DNA of 64,000 nucleotides from an uncultured Pelagibacteraceae bacterium. GTDB lineage: Bacteria; Pseudomonadota; Alphaproteobacteria; Pelagibacterales; Pelagibacteraceae. The stretch spans positions 248,001 to 312,000 of the forward strand of contig CACEHR010000001.1 in NCBI GenBank assembly GCA_902559395.1, in the 5' to 3' direction. Position 1 is the first letter of the stretch. Each line of letters opens with the position of its first letter. The notes under the pieces are model-generated. The model made no database searches and was not told the origin of the DNA. It saw only the letters and a list, made by a program, of their open reading frames with translations. Of the stretch, positions 17,098 to 25,186 are shown piece after piece. Both the position numbers and the translations under genes were made by a program.

Positions 17098-18089
17098 TTT
17101 TTTTTATTTTGCGACATTGATAAAGCAATTTTAAAAGAGTTTAAAATTGGATCTAAGTTAGCCTCATTTTTTCCTGCGATAGCAAATGCAGAACCATGAG
17201 CAGTAGTGGTTACTGGTACGGTTAATCCACCTTGAACTGTTACTCCTCTATCAAAACCAAATGCTTTAAGACCAGATTGTAACGCGTCATGATACATACC
17301 AACCATACAATCATGGTTTTTATTTTTGTAGGCTACGACAAAAGAGGTATCGCATGGCAATGGCCCATCAACATTGTAGCCAAGTTTTTTTGCTTCCTCA
17401 ATTGCAGGAATGATTTCGTCTTTTTCTTCTGTACCAAATTCAGCGTGTGGATTTAGAGCTTGAATTGCAATTCTAGGATTTTTTACACCATTTAACTCCA
17501 TAACCTCATTAATTAATTTTATAGGCTTCATTATATTTTCTTTAGTAATGTGTTGAGCAACTTCTTTAATTGGAATATGAGATGTTACTCTTGCTGTCCA
17601 AAAATTATCTATTACATTAAACTCACAACAAAAACTATTTACTTCAAGTTTTTCAGCCATTAATTGTAATTCATCTGAATGTTTATTCCCTCCAAGTTTT
17701 AAACTTGTTTTATTCATTGGCGCAAAATTAATTGCATCTATTTTTTTTTCCTTAGCAAGAGTTAAAGCTAAATCTAAAGCTTGTAATACACTTTCTCCAG
17801 ATTCTTTTGATGGTTCCGCTAATTTATATTTATGATTTTTTCCTTTAGAAATATCTAATAAAAATCTATTTGATTTATCAAAATTTACCTCATCAAAGTT
17901 TTCTACAACATCGATATTATGTGAAATTCCTGTGATACTATTTCCATTTTCAAATACTTGCTTTTCACCAATTATGACGATGTTTGCTTTTTTTGTCATC
18001 TCATCATTTAAAAGCTTTGAAATTAATTCTGGTCCAATCCCAGCTGGATCACCAAGTAGAAGAGCAATGTTAGATTTATTTTCAGTCAT
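17094..18089 (-). CDS. PdxA-family 4-phospho-hydroxyacid dehydrogenase
   Basis: A 331-residue oxidative decarboxylase-type dehydrogenase of the PdxA family. PdxA uses NAD and a divalent metal to oxidise 4-phosphohydroxy-L-threonine in vitamin B6 synthesis. Metal-ligand histidines are visible in GGNKHSDELQ, in VTSHIPIKE and in VGMYHDALQSGLKAFGF. The GDPAGIGPEL start and TTAHGSAFAIAGK end are typical. A second group, PdxA2, acts on 4-phospho-threonate or erythronate in sugar-acid use. The location, divergent from a TctCBA transporter and beside polyol genes, favours a PdxA2-like role, but no partner kinase of the DUF1537 type was seen. Confidence 0.85.
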   Translation of the reverse strand: MTENKSNIALLLGDPAGIGPELISKLLNDEMTKKANIVIIGEKQVFENGNSITGISHNIDVVENFDEVNFDKSNRFLLDISKGKNHKYKLAEPSKESGESVLQALDLALTLAKEKKIDAINFAPMNKTSLKLGGNKHSDELQLMAEKLEVNSFCCEFNVIDNFWTARVTSHIPIKEVAQHITKENIMKPIKLINEVMELNGVKNPRIAIQALNPHAEFGTEEKDEIIPAIEEAKKLGYNVDGPLPCDTSFVVAYKNKNHDCMVGMYHDALQSGLKAFGFDRGVTVQGGLTVPVTTTAHGSAFAIAGKNEANLDPILNSFKIALSMSQNKKN

Positions 18090-18158
18090 TTTTTTCTTTA
18101 CGTCTTGTAGCAGATTATGTTTAAATTATTAAATATAAATTAACTAAAGAGGGAAATA

Positions 18159-19133
18159 ATGAAAAAAAGCTTTAAACTATTTTTAGCTGCTGCTTTTCTA
18201 GTAACTGAATTTTTTGTTGTAGCTCTTCCATTAATGATCACATCAGCTAAAGCTGATGGTCATCCAATACAAGCAATTACACACGCTGGTTTTGGTGGTG
18301 GAACTGATGTTACTACTAGAATGATGTTATTAAGAGCAAGAAGAGTTCTTAAACAAGATATGCAATTAGTAAACAAAAAAGGTGGTGGTGGAGCCGCATC
18401 TATGGATTACATGATGTCTTTACCAGCTGATGGAAATCATACTTTAACTTGGACAACAGGTCATGCTGTTTCTATGGCTTTAGGAAAAACTAAAGTTAAG
18501 TTAAGTGATATGCAACCACTTGCTAGAGGAACAGACGACCCTCAATTATTTGTTGTAAATTGTAAAAATGACATCAAAGATGCTAAAAAATTTATTAGCA
18601 CACAAAAATCAAAATCGCTAAAATATGGAACTACTCATACTGGTGGTATTGATGATGTTAGTGCAATCGCATTTACAAAAAAAGGTGGATTAAAAGATCC
18701 AACTATCGTTGCGTACAAAGGTGTTGCACCAATTAAAACAAACCTTATCAAAGGAGATATTGATGTAGGTGTTTTAAACCTAGGTGAAGCATTGACTGAA
18801 ATTAATGAAGGTAAACTTTGTGTTTCAGTTGTATTGGCAAACAATAGAATGGCTAAAATTGGAGACTCTCCAACAGCAAAAGAACTAGGTATACCCGTTT
18901 CTTTATCTACTGTTAGAGGTTTCGTAACTAAAAAAGGTGCTCCAGCTGACAGAGTAAAACAATTAGAAGCTGGAATGATGAAAGCTATGAGCCACAACTA
19001 CTACAAAAATTTCTTAACAGAAATTGGTCTTGATGACACTAGTGTAGTTGGTGCTGATGAGTGGGGTAAGCAAATGGAAGAAATGCTTGCGGAAATGACA
19101 GCTCAGCTTAAAGCTTTAGGTTACATTAACTAA
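18159..19133 (+). CDS. tctC: Tripartite tricarboxylate transporter binding protein (TctC/Bug)
   Basis: A 324-residue periplasmic binding protein of the Bug family. A signal peptide (residues 1-32, ending near KADGHP) precedes the ligand-gripping loops, recognisable from GFGGGTDVTTRMM and GGGGAASMDYMM. Bug proteins bind carboxylates such as citrate, nicotinate or aspartate. The start has a strong ribosome-binding site (AAAGAGGGAAATAATG), nearly the same leader as the TRAP binding protein at 878. A strong terminator follows inside the next reading frame, which should make this subunit far more abundant than the permeases. The ligand is unknown. Confidence 0.9.
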   Translation: MKKSFKLFLAAAFLVTEFFVVALPLMITSAKADGHPIQAITHAGFGGGTDVTTRMMLLRARRVLKQDMQLVNKKGGGGAASMDYMMSLPADGNHTLTWTTGHAVSMALGKTKVKLSDMQPLARGTDDPQLFVVNCKNDIKDAKKFISTQKSKSLKYGTTHTGGIDDVSAIAFTKKGGLKDPTIVAYKGVAPIKTNLIKGDIDVGVLNLGEALTEINEGKLCVSVVLANNRMAKIGDSPTAKELGIPVSLSTVRGFVTKKGAPADRVKQLEAGMMKAMSHNYYKNFLTEIGLDDTSVVGADEWGKQMEEMLAEMTAQLKALGYIN

Positions 19134-19156
19134 TATAATTAAAAGTACATTTGAAT

Positions 19157-19663
19157 ATGAAAAATGTACAAAAACAAAAAAGGGCAAACAAAAGTTTGCC
19201 CTTTTTTTTTAGAGATGAGTTTAGAGTTTCTCTTGTAATAATTTTAATATCTGTAGCATTATTAATCACAACTTTTACTTTTGATATTGTTCCTCCCATT
19301 TTAAATAGAGGAATACAGCCAGCAACATTTCCAAAAGCACTCTTAATATTAATAATATCAATGACATTATTAATCTATTATTTGGCAACTAAAAATCCTT
19401 GGAAAGTTGAAAAAAAATTACCAAGATCATTCTTTCTAACTTTATCAAGTTTTGTTATTTTTGTATTAGTTTCTAAAACACTTGATTTCTTTTTAGCAAT
19501 CTCAGCTTTATCTATATTTGTTTCTTATTGTTGGGGAGAAAAAAGATTATTTTATTTATTATTAGTTGGGATTATTTTTCCAATTATTGTTTTTATATTT
19601 TTTGAAACTATTTTAGGTTTAAGATTTCCACCGGGAATAATTACTAACATTTACTATAGTTAA
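19157..19663 (+). CDS. tctB: Tripartite tricarboxylate transporter small permease (TctB)
   Basis: A membrane protein of about 168 residues with four hydrophobic helices, as expected for TctB. The TctB-like segment NRGIQPATFPKALLI appears after helix 1. It ends immediately before the TctA start (TAA then ATG). The only early ATG in frame is at 19157; a TTG at 19151 is an alternative. Unusually, codons 7-18 contain an intrinsic terminator hairpin with a T-run (19176-19210), so most transcripts entering from tctC probably stop here. A later start would delete conserved helix 1. Confidence 0.85.
   Translation: MKNVQKQKRANKSLPFFFRDEFRVSLVIILISVALLITTFTFDIVPPILNRGIQPATFPKALLILIISMTLLIYYLATKNPWKVEKKLPRSFFLTLSSFVIFVLVSKTLDFFLAISALSIFVSYCWGEKRLFYLLLVGIIFPIIVFIFFETILGLRFPPGIITNIYYS
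19176..19210 (+). terminator. Intrinsic terminator inside the tctB start region
   Basis: A perfect 8-base stem (GGGCAAAC and GTTTGCCC) with an AAAA loop, extended by an A-run before and nine T residues after it. This is a textbook Rho-independent terminator on the plus strand. It starts about 43 bases after the tctC stop and lies within the first codons of tctB. It would release most transcripts after the binding-protein gene and pass a minority into tctBA. Confidence 0.88.
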
Positions 19664-21139
19664 ATGGATAATTTATTATTAATGCTGGCACCACTTTTCA
19701 GTTCTAAACTATTATTAGTTTTATTTTTTGGAACTTTATTTGGTTTGATATTAGGTGTGTTGCCGGGGTTAGGGCCAACAACTGGTGGAGCATTAATCTT
19801 ACCTTTCACAATGACTCTAGATCCATTATCAGCAATTGTTTTATTAACTTCTATTTATTGTGCAGGAACCTATGGTGGTGCAATAACTGCTGTACTTATT
19901 AATACACCAGGGACCCCAGCGGCCGCAGCCACTTGTTTAGATGGCTATCCTTTAGCACAAAAAGGCGAAGCTGGAAGAGCTTTAGGTATGGCAACAGTCT
20001 CAAGTACTGTTGGAGGTATTTTTAGTGTCGTTATATTAGTTTTCTTTGCTCCTATATTAGCACAACTTGCTTATGAGTTTGGCCAGCCAGAATACTTTGC
20101 ATTAGCAATATTTGGTTTAACGATGCTTGCTTCAATAGGTGAAGGTAGTCCAATTAAAAATTTAATCGCAGGTGCATTTGGAATATTGATTTCTACAGTT
20201 GGGAAAGATTTTATGACTTCAATTGATCGTTTTACTTTTGGTATTAATGAATTAACAGAAGGAATAGGGTTTATACCAGTAGTAGTTGGTTTATTTGCAA
20301 TGAGTGAAATGTTAACTCAATCAACTTTAATAAATCAAGTATTTAACAGAATTGCTTTAAAAGCAATTAAGTTACCAAGCAAAGATGATTATAAAAAAAC
20401 ATGGAAAACAATACTACGATCGAGTGGGATTGGATCATTTATCGGAGTACTGCCTGCAGAAGGTGGAACAGTTGCATCTTTAATTGGTTATTCTGAAGCA
20501 AAGAGATTTTCAAAAAATCCAGAAGAATTTGGAAAAGGGTCAATAGAAGGAATTGCAGGAGCAGAAGCGGCAAATAATGCAGCTACAGGTGGCGCGATGG
20601 TTCCAACTTTAGCTCTTGGTATTCCTGGTAGCGCAACAACAGCGGTTATACTTACGGGATTGATTATTCATGGTGTTAGACCTGGACCAGATTTATTTAG
20701 AGAACAGCCAGATTTCTTGTACGGAATTTTTGGCGCTATGCTAATAGCTAATATTCTTTTTTTTATTTTTGGATTTTTTGGAGCAAAAATATTTGCAAGA
20801 ATAACTTTAGTACCTAACAAAATCTTATGGCCAATGATATTCGCAGTTTCGGTATGTGGAACTTATTCTTTAAATCAATCCATAATAGATGTTTGGATAA
20901 TGTTATTTTTTGGAGTGCTGGGTTTCTTTATGAGAAGATATGGTTTTTCAGTAGTACCAGTAATTATTGGATTAATTTTGGGTGAGCTAGTTGAAGGAAC
21001 TCTTAGACAATCACTGGTTATATTTGATGGTAATTGGCTGATGTTTTTCACAAGGCCAATTGCTTTAACATTCTTTATTTTGTCTTTAATTGCTTTGGCT
21101 TTTCCTTTAATAAGATCGAGGAAATTAAAAAAGAAATAA
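19664..21139 (+). CDS. tctA: Tripartite tricarboxylate transporter large permease (TctA)
   Basis: A 491-residue integral membrane protein with about 12 helices. Both halves carry the family repeat motif: GLILGVLPGLGPTTGGA near the N-terminus and GIGSFIGVLPAEGGTVASL near residue 255. The segments INTPGTPAAAATCLDGYPL and ALGIPGSATTAVILTG are conserved. It forms the ion-coupled channel with TctB. The stop codon overlaps the ATG of the downstream SDR (TAATG), so that enzyme is tied to the transport operon. Confidence 0.94.
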   Translation: MDNLLLMLAPLFSSKLLLVLFFGTLFGLILGVLPGLGPTTGGALILPFTMTLDPLSAIVLLTSIYCAGTYGGAITAVLINTPGTPAAAATCLDGYPLAQKGEAGRALGMATVSSTVGGIFSVVILVFFAPILAQLAYEFGQPEYFALAIFGLTMLASIGEGSPIKNLIAGAFGILISTVGKDFMTSIDRFTFGINELTEGIGFIPVVVGLFAMSEMLTQSTLINQVFNRIALKAIKLPSKDDYKKTWKTILRSSGIGSFIGVLPAEGGTVASLIGYSEAKRFSKNPEEFGKGSIEGIAGAEAANNAATGGAMVPTLALGIPGSATTAVILTGLIIHGVRPGPDLFREQPDFLYGIFGAMLIANILFFIFGFFGAKIFARITLVPNKILWPMIFAVSVCGTYSLNQSIIDVWIMLFFGVLGFFMRRYGFSVVPVIIGLILGELVEGTLRQSLVIFDGNWLMFFTRPIALTFFILSLIALAFPLIRSRKLKKK

Positions 21140-21888
21140 TGATTAAGTACGATTTAAATAATCGAGTGGCAGTTGTTACTGGTGGAGCCCAGGGATTTGG
21201 TTTAGCAATAACTGAAAGATTTATCGAAGCAGGAGCTAAAGTAGTGATTTGGGATATTGATGAAAATGCAGCCAAAGAAGCGATTGATAAAGTAAAATCA
21301 GAACACCTAAGTCATCAAATTGTAGATGTAACTAATTTTGAAATAGTAAACAAAAATTTAGAAGAAGTAGAAAAAAAATGCGGAAAAATAGATATTTTCG
21401 TTAACAACGCAGGTATTGCGGGCATGAATACTACTGTAGCTGAATATCCATTAGATGAATGGAAAAAAGTGATGAATTTAAATTTAAATTCAGTTTTTTA
21501 TTGCTGCAAAGCGGTTGTTCCTTTCATGTTAAAGAATGACTATGGAAGAATAGTAAATATTGCATCTATTGCAGGTAAAGAAGGAAATCCAAATGCAAGT
21601 GCATATAGTACCTCTAAAGCAGGCGTCATAGGTTTAACAAAATCTCTAGGCAAAGAACTTGCCCAAAAAAATATAGCTGTAAATTGTGTAACACCAGCAG
21701 CAGCTAAAACAAGAATTTTTGATCAAATGACAGAGGAACATATTAATTATATGTTATCAAAAATTCCTAGAAATAAATTTGCAAAAGTTGAGGAATTGGC
21801 ATCATTAGTAACTTGGTTAGCTAGTGAAGAAAATTCATTTTCGACCGCTGCAGTTTTTGATTTAAGTGGTGGAAGAGCCACATATTAG
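21139..21888 (+). CDS. Short-chain dehydrogenase (FabG/gluconate-dehydrogenase-like)
   Basis: A 249-residue classical SDR. It has VTGGAQGFGLAITERF at the nucleotide site, VNNAGIAG, and the catalytic Ser in NIASIAGKEG with Tyr/Lys in YSTSKAGVIGLTKSL. The acidic WDID at the end of strand 2 favours NAD. The ATG at 21139 overlaps the tctA stop, and an in-frame upstream extension would run antisense-like through tctA and has no family similarity. It is followed after 2 bases by a ROK kinase. It probably oxidises the transported compound or a derivative; a keto-acid or sugar reductase is equally possible. Confidence 0.88.
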   Translation: MIKYDLNNRVAVVTGGAQGFGLAITERFIEAGAKVVIWDIDENAAKEAIDKVKSEHLSHQIVDVTNFEIVNKNLEEVEKKCGKIDIFVNNAGIAGMNTTVAEYPLDEWKKVMNLNLNSVFYCCKAVVPFMLKNDYGRIVNIASIAGKEGNPNASAYSTSKAGVIGLTKSLGKELAQKNIAVNCVTPAAAKTRIFDQMTEEHINYMLSKIPRNKFAKVEELASLVTWLASEENSFSTAAVFDLSGGRATY

Positions 21889-21890
21889 TT

Positions 21891-22793
21891 ATGCAAGTAG
21901 GTATTGATGTAGGTGCAACTAAAATTGAGAGTGTTGTACTTGAAGAGAATGGTAATGAAAAACACAGATCAAGAATATCGTGTCCAAAGGAATACACTCA
22001 AATTATTACTGCAATAAGAGATATTCATATAAAATTAGAACAACAGTTTAAACAAGAACTTCCTATTGGTGTTTGTCATCCAGGAGTTCATTCTCCTCAA
22101 ACTGGATTAGTAAAAAATGCTCCAAATATAACTTGGTTAGAAAAAAAACCATTTCAAAGTGATTTACGTAAAGCTCTTGGAAAAGAAGTGTTTTGTGAAA
22201 ATGATGCAAATTGCTTTGCTTTATCTGAAGCAATAGATGGAGCTGGTACACATTATAAAATCGTTTATGGAATTATATTAGGTTCAGGAGTTGGAGGTGG
22301 TTTAGTAATAGACAAAAAAATTATTACTGGCTCGAATGGAGTGGCAGGGGAATGGGGACATAACCAAATACCATATTTTGCAGCTAAAAAAGAAAATTTT
22401 GACTCAAGTAATGCAAGGGAAGCAGAGATTGAAAGTTTTTTGTCTGGTTTAAGTTTAGCAAAAAGATTTAAGAAACTTTACGGAAAAAACTTAAAAACAA
22501 ATGAAATTTTTGAATTAAATAGAAAACATGATTTAGATGCTGAAAGATTTATAGATGATTTTAAAGTAAATTTAGCAATGTCTCTTTCAAGTATCATAAA
22601 TATCCTAGATCCTGATGCTTTTATATTTGGAGGAGGAGTTTCAAACGAAATTGATTTTTTACATGAAATAGATTCATTGGTTAGAAAATTTGTTATTGGG
22701 AGAGAATATGAGGGCGTTTTTTTAAAACCTAAATTTGGAGATGCTAGTGGTGTACGCGGTGCTGCAAGATTAGGAAGAAGCGCGACATATTAG
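21891..22793 (+). CDS. ROK-family sugar kinase without the zinc cysteines
   Basis: A 300-residue protein of the ROK family (glucokinase, fructokinase, N-acetylmannosamine kinase). The phosphate loop reads GIDVGATKIESVVLEENG. The catalytic aspartate is in ENDANCFALSEA. ILGSGVGGGLVIDKKIITG and GVAGEWGHNQIP follow. The HxxxxxxxxxCxCGxxGC zinc motif usual after GEWGH is absent: the stretch to EAEIESFLSG has no cysteine. The family glutamate is kept. ATP-dependent sugar phosphorylation is likely but the substrate is open. It ends the tctCBA-SDR-kinase unit, just upstream of the ABC sugar importer. Confidence 0.85.
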   Translation: MQVGIDVGATKIESVVLEENGNEKHRSRISCPKEYTQIITAIRDIHIKLEQQFKQELPIGVCHPGVHSPQTGLVKNAPNITWLEKKPFQSDLRKALGKEVFCENDANCFALSEAIDGAGTHYKIVYGIILGSGVGGGLVIDKKIITGSNGVAGEWGHNQIPYFAAKKENFDSSNAREAEIESFLSGLSLAKRFKKLYGKNLKTNEIFELNRKHDLDAERFIDDFKVNLAMSLSSIINILDPDAFIFGGGVSNEIDFLHEIDSLVRKFVIGREYEGVFLKPKFGDASGVRGAARLGRSATY

Positions 22794-22798
22794 AACTT

Positions 22799-22890
22799 CA
22801 ACTTATAATTGAATTAAAAAAAAACTTTTTTTTTTAAAACAAAAAAAATAAATAAAATAAGGGCAAATAATTAAATTCAATTGTAAGTTG
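22799..22890. promoter_or_regulatory. Long inverted repeat upstream of the sugar-binding-protein gene
   Basis: Two 17-base arms, CAACTTATAATTGAATT at 22799-22815 and AATTCAATTGTAAGTTG at 22874-22890, are reverse complements with one mismatch. They are separated by 58 bases of almost pure A and T. This could be a pair of operator half-elements, a large terminator-like stem after the ROK gene, or an RNA structure at the start of the importer transcript. It lies about 90 bases before the binding-protein ATG. Confidence 0.5.
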
Positions 22891-22982
22891 TATACTAATT
22901 TTTTAGTTATCAATTGATAATCAATCTACCTATAGTTTCGTTTATAAAAAATAGTTAACTAAATAAAAGAGGAAGAGAAGAT

Positions 22983-24239
22983 ATGAAAAAACTAATAATC
23001 GCTTTAATTACATTAGCGTTCACATCTACTTCATCAATAGCAGGACCAAAGATTGAGGTTTTGCACTGGTGGACTTCAGGTGGTGAAGCTGCTGCACTTA
23101 AAGTTTTAAAAGATGATTTCGCTGCAAACGGTGGTGAATGGATGGACATGCCTGTAACAGGTGGTGGTGGAGACGCTGCTAACGTTGCACTAAAAGCAAG
23201 AATCGTTGCTGGAGATCCTCCATCAGCATCACAAATTAAAGGACCTACAATTCAAGAGTATGACCAAGAAGGTGTTGTAGCTCCATATAACATAGATGAA
23301 GTTGCTAAAGCAGAAGGTTGGGACAATTTATTAGACCCAATGATTGCAGCTATTCATAAGTGTGAAAACAACAGCGGACCTTATTGTGCTGCTCCAGTAA
23401 ACATTCACAGAATTGACTGGATGTGGGCAAACAAAGCTGTATTTGATGCAAATGGTATTTCAGTTCCAACTACTTGGGATGAGTTAAATGCTGCTGCTGA
23501 AAAATTACAAGCTGCTGGCATTATTCCATTTGCACATGGTGGTCAAGCTTGGCAAGATGCTACAGTATTTGAAGCAGTTGCTATGGGTATCGGTGGAAAT
23601 AACTACTACAAAAATTGTTATGTAGATCTTAAAGAAAGCTGTTTAAGAAGTGAAACAACAGTTAAAGTTTTTGATCAAATGAGAAAACTACAAGGTTTTA
23701 CTGACGAAGGTAGTCCAGGAAGAGACTGGAACGTTGCTACTGGTATGGTTATTGAAGGTAAAGCTGGTTTCCAAATTATGGGTGACTGGGCAAAAGGTGA
23801 ATTTACAGCTGCTGGAAAAGTTCCAGGTGTAGATTACTACTGCGCTGCTACTCCTTCAAACAATGGATACTTATATAACGTAGATAGTTTTATCTTTTAC
23901 AAATCTAGCGATCCAGATAAACAAGCTGGTCAAAAGTTACTAGCTAAGCTTATGATGGGTAAAAACTTCCAAAAAGTTTTCAACCTATACAAAGGTTCTA
24001 TCCCGGCTCGTTTAGACGTATCTATGGATGAATTTGACAAATGTGCAAAAACATCTAACGCAGATATTAAAACTGCAGGTGCAAGCGGTGGATTAGTTCC
24101 AAGCTTTGCTCACGGTATGGCTCAAGGTAATACTATGAAAGCTGCCCTACAAGATATCATCACAGAGCACTTTAACTCTGACATGTCATCTGTAGATGCT
24201 GCTAACGCTTTAGCTGACTCAGTTTTAGCTAACATGTAG
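22983..24239 (+). CDS. ABC sugar transporter substrate-binding protein (family 1)
   Basis: A 418-residue periplasmic binding protein like the GtsA/glucose-mannose type. A signal peptide (residues 1-20, ending SSIAGPK) is followed by EVLHWWTSGGEAAALKVL and the tryptophan-rich ligand cleft. TGMVIEGKAGFQIMGDW lies mid-protein and GSIPARLDV late. The ribosome-binding site (AAGAGGAAGAG) is strong. Codon choice is richer in C and G at third positions than in its neighbours, as expected for a very abundant protein. It is followed by an intrinsic terminator before the two permease genes. A hexose ligand is likely from the neighbouring GalM and kinase, but not proven. Confidence 0.9.
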   Translation: MKKLIIALITLAFTSTSSIAGPKIEVLHWWTSGGEAAALKVLKDDFAANGGEWMDMPVTGGGGDAANVALKARIVAGDPPSASQIKGPTIQEYDQEGVVAPYNIDEVAKAEGWDNLLDPMIAAIHKCENNSGPYCAAPVNIHRIDWMWANKAVFDANGISVPTTWDELNAAAEKLQAAGIIPFAHGGQAWQDATVFEAVAMGIGGNNYYKNCYVDLKESCLRSETTVKVFDQMRKLQGFTDEGSPGRDWNVATGMVIEGKAGFQIMGDWAKGEFTAAGKVPGVDYYCAATPSNNGYLYNVDSFIFYKSSDPDKQAGQKLLAKLMMGKNFQKVFNLYKGSIPARLDVSMDEFDKCAKTSNADIKTAGASGGLVPSFAHGMAQGNTMKAALQDIITEHFNSDMSSVDAANALADSVLANM

Positions 24240-24251
24240 TACATAAAAATT

Positions 24252-24284
24252 AAAAGGCCACTTTTGATTAAGTGGCCTTTTTTT
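24252..24284 (+). terminator. Intrinsic terminator between sugar-binding protein and permeases
   Basis: A 12-base perfect stem (AAAAGGCCACTT and AAGTGGCCTTTT), a 6-base loop and a T-run form a strong Rho-independent terminator 12 bases after the binding-protein stop. It should partly uncouple permease expression from that of the binding protein. Confidence 0.9.
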
Positions 24285-24310
24285 CAAATCTTAAATAAAA
24301 AATATTTATA

Positions 24311-25186
24311 ATGTTCAAGTGGTTAGAAAAAAATTTACCTAAAATTGTAATGGCTCCAGCTGTTGGATTAATAGGTTGGTTTGTTTATGGCTTTGTACTT
24401 TGGACTTTATATATATCTTTTACTAATTCTAAAATTTTACCCAAATATGAATTGTGGGGTTTTGGGCAGTATGAAAAGTTATGGGCATCTCGAAAATGGC
24501 TTATATCAGTAGATAATTTGCTAGTTTTCACAGCTTTATTTTTAATTTTTTGTATTGTGATTGGGATAATTTTAGCGATCTTTCTAGATCAAAAAATAAG
24601 GGCAGAAGGGGTTTTAAGAACAATCTATTTATACCCAATGGCTTTATCATTTATTGTAACAGGTACTGCTTGGAAATGGATTTTAAACCCAACTCTTGGA
24701 ATTCAAAAGATGTTTATAGATTGGGGTTTTGAGAACTTTACTTTTGATTGGCTGGTTAACAGGGAAATGGCAATTTACACCATAGTCATTGCAGGTGTTT
24801 GGCAATCAGCAGGATTTGTTATGGCATTATTTCTAGCAGGATTAAGATCAGTTGAGGATGAGATTATCAAAGCTGCAAAAATTGATGGTGCTGGTTTATT
24901 TACAGTTTATTGGAGAATATTGTTACCAATGATGAGACCAGTATTTTTTACAAGTTTTGTAATTTTAGTCCATATCTCAATTAAAAGTTATGATTTGATT
25001 GTTGCTTTAACTCAAGGTGGCCCGGGTATTTCTACAACGATGCCAGCTTTATTTATGACGCAAGCAGCATTTCACAAAAGTCAGGTTGGATTATCTGCAG
25101 CAAGTGCGATGATGATGTTTATGGCTGTAGCTGCAGTCATTATTCCTTATTTGTATTCAGAATTAAGGAGAGAAAATGCAAGATAA
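24311..25186 (+). CDS. ABC sugar transporter permease (MalF/UgpA type)
   Basis: A 291-residue inner-membrane subunit with six predicted helices. The EAA loop that docks with the ATPase reads IIKAAKIDGAGLFTVYWRILLPMM (about residues 185-208 in sense), a clear match to the family. It pairs with the second permease, whose start overlaps its end by 11 bases. It belongs to the sugar ABC operon running to 27178, but sits after a strong terminator, so either read-through or a weak internal promoter must drive it. Confidence 0.92.
   Translation: MFKWLEKNLPKIVMAPAVGLIGWFVYGFVLWTLYISFTNSKILPKYELWGFGQYEKLWASRKWLISVDNLLVFTALFLIFCIVIGIILAIFLDQKIRAEGVLRTIYLYPMALSFIVTGTAWKWILNPTLGIQKMFIDWGFENFTFDWLVNREMAIYTIVIAGVWQSAGFVMALFLAGLRSVEDEIIKAAKIDGAGLFTVYWRILLPMMRPVFFTSFVILVHISIKSYDLIVALTQGGPGISTTMPALFMTQAAFHKSQVGLSAASAMMMFMAVAAVIIPYLYSELRRENAR

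Noticed and set aside
21034..21138. Longer start for the SDR after tctA
   Set aside because: The extension lies in the tctA end and has no SDR similarity; ATG at 21139 gives the normal family start.
22816..22873. Poly-A/poly-T tract taken as a terminator alone
   Set aside because: The A/T run without a GC-rich stem is not a reliable terminator; recorded as part of the inverted repeat.
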